DNA of 64,000 bases from assembly GCF_044547355.1 (NCBI RefSeq), contig NZ_JBIUAG010000018.1:122889-186888 (forward strand), written 5' to 3'. This stretch comes from Kutzneria sp044547355 (GTDB taxonomy: Bacteria > Actinomycetota > Actinomycetes > Mycobacteriales > Pseudonocardiaceae). Every line of letters begins with the position of its first letter. Position 1 is the stretch's first letter. Of the stretch, positions 31,144-39,131 are shown piece after piece. Made by a program: the position numbers and the translations under genes. The notes under the pieces were generated by a model. That model worked only from the letters and a program-made list of their open reading frames with translations. It was not told the DNA's origin and made no database searches.

Positions 31144-34100
31144 GTGCCGAGTACCTCGACCACGAGCGAGCCCCTGCGGTTCACCCTGCTCGGCCCGGTC
31201 CGGGTGTGGCGTGGTGAGCGTGAGCTGACCCTGGGGCCACCGCAGCGCAAGGCCATCCTGGCGACCCTGCTTCTCCGGGCCGACCAGGTGGTCACGGCGT
31301 CCGAACTGGTCGACGCCGTCTGGGGTGAGTCGGCCCCGGCCAGCGTGCACGGGGTCGTGCAGACCCACGTCTCGATGCTGCGGAGCGTGCTGGAGCCGGA
31401 GCGGCCCCGCCGCGGCCAGGCCAGCGTGCTGCGCTCGGTCGGCAACGGCTACTCGCTGGCCGTCGGCTCCGCCGGCTACGACCTGCGTGAGTTCGAGAAG
31501 ACGCTGGAGCAGGCCCGCCAGCACCGGGAAGAGGGCAACGCCCGCGACTCCGTCGAGTGGTACGCCAAGGCGCTGGCGATGTGGCAGGGCGAGCCCCTGT
31601 CGGCCATCCCCGGCCCGGGCGCGGTCATCGAGCGGGCGCGGCTGGGCGAGATCCTGCTGGGGGTCCAGGAGGAGCGCCTGGAGCTGATGGTGGCGCTGGG
31701 CCGGCACACCGCCGCCGTCACCGAGCTGGCCGCGCTGACCTCGGCCCACCCAGTCCGCGAACGTTTGCGGGCGCTGCACATGAAGGCGCTGTCCCGGTCC
31801 GGGCGCCGGGCCGACGCGCTTCAGGTCTACACCGACACCCGCCGGGTGATGGTGGACGAGCTGGGCATCGAACCCGGCTCCGAGCTGCGCGACCTGCACC
31901 ACCGGCTGCTGGCCGTGGACGAGCCGGCCCCGCCGCCCACTGCCGCCCCGACGCAGCCGCCGGCTCAGCCGAGCCGGCGGCCGAGCGTGCCGTTCATGAC
32001 GGCGTTGAATTTAGAGGGACCGCTGCCGGCCCCCGTCTCGCCGGCGCAGCTGCCGGCCGACGTCGCCGACTTCACGGGCCGTACCGCGCTCGTGAAGAAG
32101 CTGACGGCGATGCTCGCTCCGCGGACCCACCGCACCGCGCCGCCGCGGGCACTGGTCGCTGGCATCGGCGGCGTGGGCAAGACCGCGTTAGCCGTGCACG
32201 CCGCGCACCAGGTGCGCCAGCACTACCCCGACGGCCAGCTCTACGTGGACCTGCGCGGCGCCGGCCCGGAGGCGGCCGACCCGCTCAACGTGCTCAGCGC
32301 GTTCCTGCGGGCCTTCGGCGTGTCCCCGAACTCCACGCCGGCCGACCTGGACGAGCGGGCCGCGATGTACCGCTCGGTGCTCGCGCAGCGGCGGGTCCTG
32401 GTGGTGCTGGACGACGCCGCCGACGCGGCCCAGATCCAGCCCCTGCTGCCCGGCTCGGCGACGTGCGCGGTGCTGGTCACCAGCCGCCGCCGGCTGCCCG
32501 AGATGCAGTGGGACGAGCAGGCCGAGCTGGAGGGCATGTCCCGCGAGGAGGCCCTCACCCTGTTCACCCGCACCATCGGCGCCGAGCGGTCGGGCCGGGA
32601 GCCCGAGGCCGTAGCCGAGGTCGTGGACGCCTGCGGCCGGCTGCCGCTGGCCCTGCGCATCACCGCGGCCAAGCTGGTCGACCGGCCCCAGTGGACGGTC
32701 CGCTCGCTGGCCGACAAGCTCGCACGGGAAAGGGGTCGGCTGTCGGAGTTACGGGTGGGCAGCCTCGAGGTCGAGGCCACGTTTCACCTGGGCTACGGGC
32801 AGCTCGACGCCCCCTCCGCCCGCACCTTCCGGCTGATGTCGCTGGCCGACGGCCCCGGCCTGTCGCTGGCGGCCGCGGCGGCCATGGTCGGCGAACCTGA
32901 GCCGAGCGCGGAGCCGGTGGTGGAGCACCTGGTCGACCTGAACATGGTGGCCAGCCCCGCGCCGGAGCGGTACGCCTACCACGACCTGCTGCGGCTGTTC
33001 GCCCGTCAGCGGGCCGCGCAGACCGACAGCAAGCAGGACCGGATCGACGCCATGGTCCGGCTCGGCGACCACTACCTGGGCACCGCGGCCACCGCCGGCT
33101 GGCTGATCCAGGCCCCGTCCTGGCCGCGCGAGCGGTTCTGGCAGCGGGCCTACCCGGGCGGCATCGAGCTGCCCGACCTGAAGTCGGCCTTCGCCTGGTT
33201 CGACGACCAGCAGCCGGCCCTGCTGGCCTCGGCCCGGCAGTTCCTCGCCGACCCGGACCTGCCCTCGGGCCACGTCGTCGACCTGATCAACTTCCTGGAG
33301 CTGTACCTGGCCAACGGCACCCACTTCGGCGAGATCGGCCAGATCGGCGAGCTGGCCGTGCGGGACGCCGAGCGCACCGGCGACGCCCGGGTCGAGGCCT
33401 GGGGCCGGCGCAAGGTCGGCGAGGCCCACCTGCGGCGGTTCCAGCTGCCGCAGGCCCACGAGGAGCTGACCCGCTCCATCGCCGCCGCCGAGAAGGCCGG
33501 CGACGCCGGGGCCCTGGCCACCGCCATGGACCTGCTGGGCAGCGTCGAGTTCCGGATGGGCGACGGCGAGCGGTCGCTGGCCCACCTGGAGCAGGCCCTG
33601 GCCGTGGCCCACGACGCCGGCGACGTGGTGCGCGAGGCGTACGTGCTGGGCACGATCGGGCGCACCCAGTCCGAGCGGGGCGAGCTGGAGCTGGCCGTCG
33701 CCGCCTGCGAGCAGAGTCGTGACCTGCACGAACAGCTGGGCAACGAGACCGGCCTGGCCCGCACCCTGTTCATGATGGGCCTGGTCTACCAGCGGTTCCG
33801 CCGGCTGGTGGAGTCGATCGACCCGCTGGAGGAGTCGCTGGCGGTCTGCCTGGGCATCGGCCAGAACTTCGGCGAGGGCCACAACCTGGTCATGCTGTCC
33901 AGGGGCTATCTGGCTGACGGGCGGGCCGAGCAGGCCGCCGCCGCCGCGTCGCGGGCCCGGGAGCTCGGCGAGGCCATCGGCGACGCCCACATGCACGCGA
34001 TGGCCGTGGCCGAACTGGGCAAGGCCCTGCACGCGCTGGGCAAACACGAGCTCGGCGACGAGCACCTGCACAGCGCCCAGACCCTGCTGACCGAGTTGAA

Positions 34101-34146
34101 CTCGCCACAGGCGGCGGCGGTTTCTGCCCTCCTGAACAAGAAGTGA
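31144..34146 (+). CDS. AfsR/SARP-family regulator with NB-ARC and TPR domains (SARP1)
   Basis: 1000 residues. OmpR-like DNA-binding domain (~10-100; FTLLGPVRVWRGERELTLG, LVDAVWGESAPAS), bacterial transcriptional activation domain (~105-255), NB-ARC ATPase with Walker A GIGGVGKTAL at ~340 and Walker B VLVVLDDAA, then TPR repeats. Such proteins activate secondary-metabolism or developmental promoters. Start chosen as GTG 31144: CACAAT at 31132-31137 is 6 nt upstream, a leaderless layout. Three in-frame TTA codons (32011, 32188, 32749) point to bldA-dependent translation. Followed 40 bp later by a large ART-like protein gene. Confidence 0.9.
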   Translation: MPSTSTTSEPLRFTLLGPVRVWRGERELTLGPPQRKAILATLLLRADQVVTASELVDAVWGESAPASVHGVVQTHVSMLRSVLEPERPRRGQASVLRSVGNGYSLAVGSAGYDLREFEKTLEQARQHREEGNARDSVEWYAKALAMWQGEPLSAIPGPGAVIERARLGEILLGVQEERLELMVALGRHTAAVTELAALTSAHPVRERLRALHMKALSRSGRRADALQVYTDTRRVMVDELGIEPGSELRDLHHRLLAVDEPAPPPTAAPTQPPAQPSRRPSVPFMTALNLEGPLPAPVSPAQLPADVADFTGRTALVKKLTAMLAPRTHRTAPPRALVAGIGGVGKTALAVHAAHQVRQHYPDGQLYVDLRGAGPEAADPLNVLSAFLRAFGVSPNSTPADLDERAAMYRSVLAQRRVLVVLDDAADAAQIQPLLPGSATCAVLVTSRRRLPEMQWDEQAELEGMSREEALTLFTRTIGAERSGREPEAVAEVVDACGRLPLALRITAAKLVDRPQWTVRSLADKLARERGRLSELRVGSLEVEATFHLGYGQLDAPSARTFRLMSLADGPGLSLAAAAAMVGEPEPSAEPVVEHLVDLNMVASPAPERYAYHDLLRLFARQRAAQTDSKQDRIDAMVRLGDHYLGTAATAGWLIQAPSWPRERFWQRAYPGGIELPDLKSAFAWFDDQQPALLASARQFLADPDLPSGHVVDLINFLELYLANGTHFGEIGQIGELAVRDAERTGDARVEAWGRRKVGEAHLRRFQLPQAHEELTRSIAAAEKAGDAGALATAMDLLGSVEFRMGDGERSLAHLEQALAVAHDAGDVVREAYVLGTIGRTQSERGELELAVAACEQSRDLHEQLGNETGLARTLFMMGLVYQRFRRLVESIDPLEESLAVCLGIGQNFGEGHNLVMLSRGYLADGRAEQAAAAASRARELGEAIGDAHMHAMAVAELGKALHALGKHELGDEHLHSAQTLLTELNSPQAAAVSALLNKK

Positions 34147-34186
34147 CGTACCGCAAGCCACCCAATGGGGTGCCAGATTCCCTCGG

Positions 34187-36520
34187 ATGCGGCAGTGTGA
34201 CGGTGTGCCGATCAGCGACGGGCCCGATGCGGGGGACGAGGTCATCGAGTTCGACTGCCGTCAGGTGGGGCACGCCCTGGTCGTCTGCTCCCCGAACGGG
34301 GCCAGCAATGCGGCCCGGGTGCTGGCCAACGCCCTGCCCGCCGACCCCGACCGGACCGTGGTCGTCGCCGACTTCCCGCCCGACTCCGGCCCCGAGGTGT
34401 GGACCGCGCTGGTGGCCGCGCTGCGCAAGCGCGGGCCGATCCGGCTGGCCGTCTCCCGGGCCGGCAGCGGCGACCTGGGCTCGCCCGCGCAGTGGCTGGC
34501 CGACCAGCTGAAGGTCGAGGTCGTCGCCCCGGACGGGGTGCTGCTGCCGGTGCCCGGCGGCTCGGCCTTCGTCATCGACTCGCACGGCGCCGGCTGCTGG
34601 TACCAGTTCCGGCCCGGGCACCCGCCCGACCCCATGGGCAGCCGGTTCCCGGCCCCCGAGTGGGAGCCGATGACCCCGGGCAAGCCGTGGGCATCGGGCC
34701 GGGTCGGGGTGGCCGAGCCGATTCCGGCCGGGCTGTGGATGCACGCCATGCCGTCGGTCACCGAGGGCCCGAGCCGGGAGCACGCCCGGCCGGTGTTCGC
34801 GCTGCCGTGCCGGCCCGAGGTGCTGACCATCGTGCTCGGCGGGCCGGAGGAGCGGCCGGTGCCGCCGGAGGAGATCCGGGCGCTGCTGACCGCGCTGCCG
34901 ATGCCGGCCCGGACCAAGGTGCGGATCGCGCCGTACGGGGTGACGCCGCTGGGCACCGCCTACGCCAGCGAGCCGATCGGGCAGATCATCGCCGACCTGG
35001 TCGGGGAGCGGATCGCCGTCTACTCCGGGCTGCCGGTGCTCGGGGCCGACGGCGTGGACGTCGTCGCCTACGACGCGCAGGGCCAGCCGACCTGGCGGCC
35101 GTTCACCACCGAGCTGGGCTACTGGCCGCGCACCACGCCCAACGCCATGCCGCCCAGCATCATCGAGCACCGGCCGCCGGTCGGCGGGCTGGTGGCGCAG
35201 CGGCCGGGCGTCTACCAGCTCGGTGAGGGCGCGGTGGTGGAGCTGGTCAACAGCGGCCTGTGGATCCGGGACCCGGCGGACCCGCCGCTGAACACCAATG
35301 TCCGCACGCTGCCGATGGATCCGCTGTGGGCCCGCATCACGGTCGGCGTGCCGGGCCTGCCGACCTCGCCGGAGCTGTTCGCGGCGGCCACGGAGCTGTA
35401 CTCGCGGCTGGATCCGGACACCCAGCGGGCCGTGCGGTTCGTGTTCAGCGACGCCTCGCAGCTGGTCGAGGACAAGCCGGCCGAGCCGGCCCCGGCGCCG
35501 CGGCCGCTGGCCGTGGTGGCCTCGGCCAAGACCGTGCCGCCGCCGACCATCGAGGACACCGACGTCGAGCTGGAGCCGATCGTCGACGAGCCCGAGCCTG
35601 AAGTGGTCGAACCCGAGGACGATTCGGACTGGGCGCACGGCAAGCACTCCGACGACGGGCCGACGGCGATCGTGCCGCAGCATCTCGTGCACGCCGCGAC
35701 GCCGCCGCGCGAGGAGGAGACCACCGCCGTCATCGAGGAGCACTTCGCCACTGAGAACACCGCTGCTGGCGAGCCGTTCGACGAGGTCGACCCGGCCGTC
35801 GACCTGGGCGCGCCGGAGCCGGTGCCGGAACCGGAGCCCGAGCCCGAGCCGGAGCCGATCTGGCACCAGCGCAGCACCCAGGCCGAGCGGGACTGGGTCC
35901 GGCACACGCTGGGCGGCAACTACGAGGGGCACGCGGCCGCGGTGCTCCGGCTGATCGCCAAGCACCCCGGCCTGCGCACCCCCGAGGACGCCACGCTGGA
36001 GGCGGTGGTCACCGACCTCGTCGCCGCGCAGATGTACCTGCTGGCCAGCGAGCAGATGGTCGACTCGGCCCTGCGCGCCGGCGGCGACCTGGGACAGCTG
36101 ATGCCGTTCGTCCGCTGCGTGGTCTCCGGGCTGCGGCGCATGCCTCCGTTCGAGGGGGCGGTGCTCTGCTACGGCAAGCAGACGCTGGACATCGGGGATG
36201 TCTTCACCGAGAAGGCTTTCCTCAACACGGCGTCCAAATTGGACGCAGAGTTGCCCGGCCCGGTGGAGTACGTGGTGTGGTCGGTGAACGGCCGCAAGGT
36301 GGACGGGCTCGGCAACGCCGTCGACCGGGTGGTCTTCCTGCCGGACACCCGGTTCCGCGTGGTGTACGCCAGCAAGACCCGGCTGCTGCTGGTCGAGGAC
36401 GACGTCGCCGAGCAGTCGCTGGGCCGGTTGGAGCGCGCGGTCGCGGACCGGGAGAGTATGTCCACAGTGGACTATCCTGACGTGCAGTCGCTGGAGTGGC
36501 CGCTAGGCTTCGGCGCGTAG
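34187..36520 (+). CDS. Large protein with ART-like C-terminal domain
   Basis: 777 residues, no signal peptide. The N-terminal ~420 residues are an unrecognised globular region. A long acidic Glu/Pro linker follows (~430-560, ending in repeated Pro-Glu dipeptides). The C-terminal ~210 residues look like an ADP-ribosyltransferase fold: LRRMPPFEGAVLCYG (~648; Arg-strand position), VFTEKAFLNTAS (~675; STS-like position) and DRVVFLPDTRFRVV (~714; the EVLF..GT.F.V strand). Key R-S-E residues appear altered (Cys/Tyr, Thr-Ala-Ser, Asp), so it may be inactive. Codirectional with SARP1. ATG at 34187 has CAGATT 7 nt upstream; GTG 34205 is an alternative. Convergent overlap of 18 bp with the next gene. 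Confidence 0.65.
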   Translation: MRQCDGVPISDGPDAGDEVIEFDCRQVGHALVVCSPNGASNAARVLANALPADPDRTVVVADFPPDSGPEVWTALVAALRKRGPIRLAVSRAGSGDLGSPAQWLADQLKVEVVAPDGVLLPVPGGSAFVIDSHGAGCWYQFRPGHPPDPMGSRFPAPEWEPMTPGKPWASGRVGVAEPIPAGLWMHAMPSVTEGPSREHARPVFALPCRPEVLTIVLGGPEERPVPPEEIRALLTALPMPARTKVRIAPYGVTPLGTAYASEPIGQIIADLVGERIAVYSGLPVLGADGVDVVAYDAQGQPTWRPFTTELGYWPRTTPNAMPPSIIEHRPPVGGLVAQRPGVYQLGEGAVVELVNSGLWIRDPADPPLNTNVRTLPMDPLWARITVGVPGLPTSPELFAAATELYSRLDPDTQRAVRFVFSDASQLVEDKPAEPAPAPRPLAVVASAKTVPPPTIEDTDVELEPIVDEPEPEVVEPEDDSDWAHGKHSDDGPTAIVPQHLVHAATPPREEETTAVIEEHFATENTAAGEPFDEVDPAVDLGAPEPVPEPEPEPEPEPIWHQRSTQAERDWVRHTLGGNYEGHAAAVLRLIAKHPGLRTPEDATLEAVVTDLVAAQMYLLASEQMVDSALRAGGDLGQLMPFVRCVVSGLRRMPPFEGAVLCYGKQTLDIGDVFTEKAFLNTASKLDAELPGPVEYVVWSVNGRKVDGLGNAVDRVVFLPDTRFRVVYASKTRLLLVEDDVAEQSLGRLERAVADRESMSTVDYPDVQSLEWPLGFGA

Positions 36521-37621
36521 CTTGGCGAAGTTCTTGAACGCCTGAGCGGCCGACTCCCGGCCGGTCTTGGCGTTCTCGCACATGGCCTGCTCGTAGCCGG
36601 CCAGCGCCCGGATCTTCTCGACGCGGCCGTCGCGGACGGCGATCAGCTTGTCCGCCAACAGTTCCGCGTCGACCATGGCCAGGTTGGCGCCGAGGCCGCC
36701 GGGCGGGGCCGGGTGGCCGGCGTCGCCGAGCAGCGTGACGGCGCGGGTCGGCCAGGGCTCGATCGGGTCGCCCTCCTTGATCGGCGAGACGCCGCTGTTG
36801 TTGACGTCGGCCCGGGCGATCAGGGCCCTGAGGTCCGGGTGCCAGTCCTCGATCAGGTCCAGGACCGGGTCCAGGTCAAGGGTTTTCGGCGTGCCCGGCA
36901 GGAGCAGCACCCAGCGGATGTAGCTGGGGGTGTCCGGCAGCGTGACGTCCGGGGCGAGCTCGGCCGCCGCCTGCACCGGCGATCGCTGGAACTTCATCCG
37001 GCCCAGCATCAGCTGCACGTCCTTGGCGCTGACCACCGTGCTCCAGCCCGGGATGACGTGCTCGAAGCCGGCCAGCTCGGTGCGGCCGATCGCGCCGTAG
37101 ACCGGCAGATCGTGGATCTCTATCTGCGGCAACAGTTGTCGCCGGACCGTGGAGCCCATGCCGTCCGCACCGACCAGCACGTCGGCGTCCACGGTGGTGC
37201 CGTCGGCGAAGTGCGCGCGCACGGCGCCGTCGGCCAGCTCCTCGTAGCGGTCGAGCTTCATGTCGAACCGGAGCCGCTCGCCCAGGCCGGCGATCAGCAA
37301 GTGCCGCAACACGTTCCGGTCGAACATGCGGCCCTCGTCGTTGACCGCGTCCTGTTCGCCGAGCACGGTGAGCTGGGAGTCGACCGCCCGGCCGGGGCTC
37401 TCGACCAGTCCGCTGACCGCGTCCAGCAGCGGGTGCAGCCGGGGTTGGAGAGCGCCGGCCAGCGCCGTCAGGCCGGGGCCGCCCAAACCGATCCGGTAGC
37501 CCTGGAACCGGGCCTCGATGGCGCTGTCCCGCTCGTAGACCCGCACGTCGACGTCCGCCCCGACCAGGCGCTGGGCCAGCGCCAGGCCGCCCAGTCCGGC
37601 GCCGATCACCACAACCTTCAT
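36503..37621 (-). CDS. FAD-dependent monooxygenase (PHBH fold, TetX-like)
   Basis: 372 residues. N-terminal FAD motif VVVIGAGLGGLALAQRL, the DG motif VLVGADGMGSTVR at ~150, and the GD motif VTLLGDAGHPAPPGGLGANL at ~295 define a group A flavoprotein hydroxylase. These hydroxylate aromatic or polyketide substrates, and relatives inactivate tetracyclines or rifamycins. The gene is divergent from a TetR repressor with a perfect 32-bp palindrome between them, consistent with substrate-inducible expression. ATG at 37621 is chosen because GGGGG lies 8 nt upstream; an in-frame GTG lies at 37627. Confidence 0.87.
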   Translation of the reverse strand: MKVVVIGAGLGGLALAQRLVGADVDVRVYERDSAIEARFQGYRIGLGGPGLTALAGALQPRLHPLLDAVSGLVESPGRAVDSQLTVLGEQDAVNDEGRMFDRNVLRHLLIAGLGERLRFDMKLDRYEELADGAVRAHFADGTTVDADVLVGADGMGSTVRRQLLPQIEIHDLPVYGAIGRTELAGFEHVIPGWSTVVSAKDVQLMLGRMKFQRSPVQAAAELAPDVTLPDTPSYIRWVLLLPGTPKTLDLDPVLDLIEDWHPDLRALIARADVNNSGVSPIKEGDPIEPWPTRAVTLLGDAGHPAPPGGLGANLAMVDAELLADKLIAVRDGRVEKIRALAGYEQAMCENAKTGRESAAQAFKNFAKLRAEA

Positions 37622-37642
37622 CGCCACGTCCCCCTCAAGCCG

Positions 37643-37674
37643 TGTGAACTAAGTTCACGTGAACTTAGTTCACA
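37643..37674. promoter_or_regulatory. Double TetR-type operator, perfect 32-bp palindrome
   Basis: Two abutting 15-bp quasi-palindromes, GTGAACTAAGTTCAC and GTGAACTTAGTTCAC, make an exact 32-bp palindrome when flanking T/A are included. It lies 21 bp from the monooxygenase ATG and 25 bp from the TetR GTG. A possible -35 TTAGTT (37665-37670) and -10 CAAGCT (37688-37693) of tetR with 17-bp spacing overlap or follow it. Confidence 0.8.
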
Positions 37675-37699
37675 TCGCTCGGGATGGCAAGCTGTCCGC

Positions 37700-38251
37700 G
37701 TGACATCGCGACGGGACGAGGTGCTGGCGGCCGCGCTGGACCTGCTGGACGAGGTGGGGCTGGACGCGCTGACCACGCGCAGGCTGGCCGAGAAGCTCGG
37801 CGTGCGGCCCGGCGCGCTCTACCGGCACTTCGACAGCAAGCGCTCGCTGCTGGGGGCCATGGTCGCCCGGCTGACCGTCGACGCCGAGCCCGATGGCGAG
37901 CTGCCCGAGGACTGGGCCGGCCTGCTGCGCTACGCCGCGATGGGCGCCCGGGCCACCATGCTGACCCGCCGCGACGGGGCGCGGCTGGTCGCCACCTACC
38001 TGGCGCCGGCGAGCGAGACTGCCCAGCAGTTCTGGGACCGCATGATCGGCAGTCTCGCCGCCGCCGGCATCCCCGAGTCCGACGCGATCGTCGCCGTGGA
38101 CACGGTTTTCGCCTACGTGAACGGATTTGCCATCGAAGAGCAGGCCCGGGACGGCTTTCCGGCCGAGCCGGAGCGAAGGGCGTTGCGGGACAAGACCTTT
38201 CAGGCCGGCCTGGACCTGATCATCGCCGGGATCACAGCCAGCCGGAGCTGA
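37700..38251 (+). CDS. TetR-family repressor (TetR_C tetracycline-repressor-like)
   Basis: 183 residues. HTH in the first 45 residues (LDALTTRRLAEKLGVRPGAL then YRHFDSKRSLLGAM), with the C-terminal all-alpha domain typical of the TetR_C group that binds drug-like ligands. GTG at 37700; CAAGCT lies 6 nt upstream, so it may be leaderless. Very likely binds the palindrome at 37643-37674 and controls both itself and the divergent monooxygenase. Its 3' end overlaps the convergent small gene by 20 bp. Confidence 0.9.
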   Translation: MTSRRDEVLAAALDLLDEVGLDALTTRRLAEKLGVRPGALYRHFDSKRSLLGAMVARLTVDAEPDGELPEDWAGLLRYAAMGARATMLTRRDGARLVATYLAPASETAQQFWDRMIGSLAAAGIPESDAIVAVDTVFAYVNGFAIEEQARDGFPAEPERRALRDKTFQAGLDLIIAGITASRS

Positions 38252-38624
38252 CCGAGGACGTGCGGCGCACCGCCGCCACCACCGCCTGCCACGGCGGCAG
38301 CGGCCGGCCGGGCAGCGGCCGGTTGACCCACCGGGCGATCTCGAGATTGTCCGTGCAGGGCAAGGAGACCAGCGAACCCATGGGGAACAGGCTGACGCCA
38401 AGCCGGACCAGATCGGCCAACACCGCGTTCGAGGTGGACGTCGCCGGCGCGGTCAGGAAGATCCAGCGCTCCGGCGTGCCGCGATAGGCCAGCACCGGCC
38501 CGGACAGCATCGCCATCGCCAGCATCGAGTTGACCTCCGCGCCCAACCCGGCCCGCATCCCGATCGCCTCAACCGGATCTCCCACGGTCAGCACGGGCGC
38601 CGACCAGTCGAGCAAGGAATTCAT
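38232..38624 (-). CDS. Hypothetical protein
   Basis: 130 residues, no TM or signal. Contains WIFLTAPATS ... LVRLGVSLFPMGSLVSLPC ... WVNRPLPGRPLPPWQAVVAA. The last part resembles short actinobacterial proteins annotated as related to bifunctional primase/polymerase N-terminal domains, but this is weak. ATG at 38624 with GGAAGGA about 10 nt upstream. Convergent overlap of 20 bp with tetR. Confidence 0.5.
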   Translation of the reverse strand: MNSLLDWSAPVLTVGDPVEAIGMRAGLGAEVNSMLAMAMLSGPVLAYRGTPERWIFLTAPATSTSNAVLADLVRLGVSLFPMGSLVSLPCTDNLEIARWVNRPLPGRPLPPWQAVVAAVRRTSSVSSGWL

Positions 38625-38770
38625 GGGGGCTGTCCTTCCGCCGAGGCGGTACGAGGGCCGGGCAGCGCGGTGGGGGGCGTGGAGGAGTCGCACCACCCGG
38701 CCGTCGTACCGGCGGTGGATTGCCACCGCCCGACCACCACGACGCTATTGGGAACGCACCGGTTCAGTGA

Positions 38771-38930
38771 CATGGCGCCGCCTTCGGCGTCGCGGCTCGG
38801 CCCCCGGGTAGCCGGCGCCTCGCCCTTGCTGGATTTAGCCCGCCGCATCCGGCTCGGTGGTGGGGCGCGTCGAGTGGCGGCGGGCTAAATCCAGCGACCG
38901 GGCGAAGCACCGGCGGGGCCTCGCGCTCGC
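38771..38930. repeat. Interspersed palindromic repeat element, copy B
   Basis: Same element as at 19287-19560 but with a single 5' unit (GCCGCCTTCGGCG hairpin then CTCGGCCCCCGGGTAGCCGG). The core stem is perfect over 19 bp: 38828-38846 with 38877-38895. Outer arms (CGCCTCGCCC ... GGGCGAAGCACCGGCG) also pair. Lies in the 507-bp gap before the ATP-grasp gene. Confidence 0.8.
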
Positions 38931-39131
38931 TTGGGTTGGCGCGGAATCTCCGGGCCGGGTCGTCCCATGATTGGGCGGCAACCGAGGCGGACTCGGGCCG
39001 ACCTGCGTTTTCGGCCTTTTGGGGCAATCATGGTGGGGGTGTGACTCCAGTTGCCGTGGGCCGATTGACCGGCGCGGCGGCGGTGTCGTTCGCTCGTCCG
39101 GGAGACGGGCCCCCAGAGGTTGAGGAGAACC
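38931..39131. other. Leader region of the ATP-grasp gene
   Basis: No gene seen. Contains a widely spaced 9-bp inverted repeat CCATGATTG (38968-38976) / CAATCATGG (39024-39032) and a TTGACC at about 39066 that could be a -35, without a clear -10. GAGGAG precedes the ATG at 39132. Confidence 0.4.
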
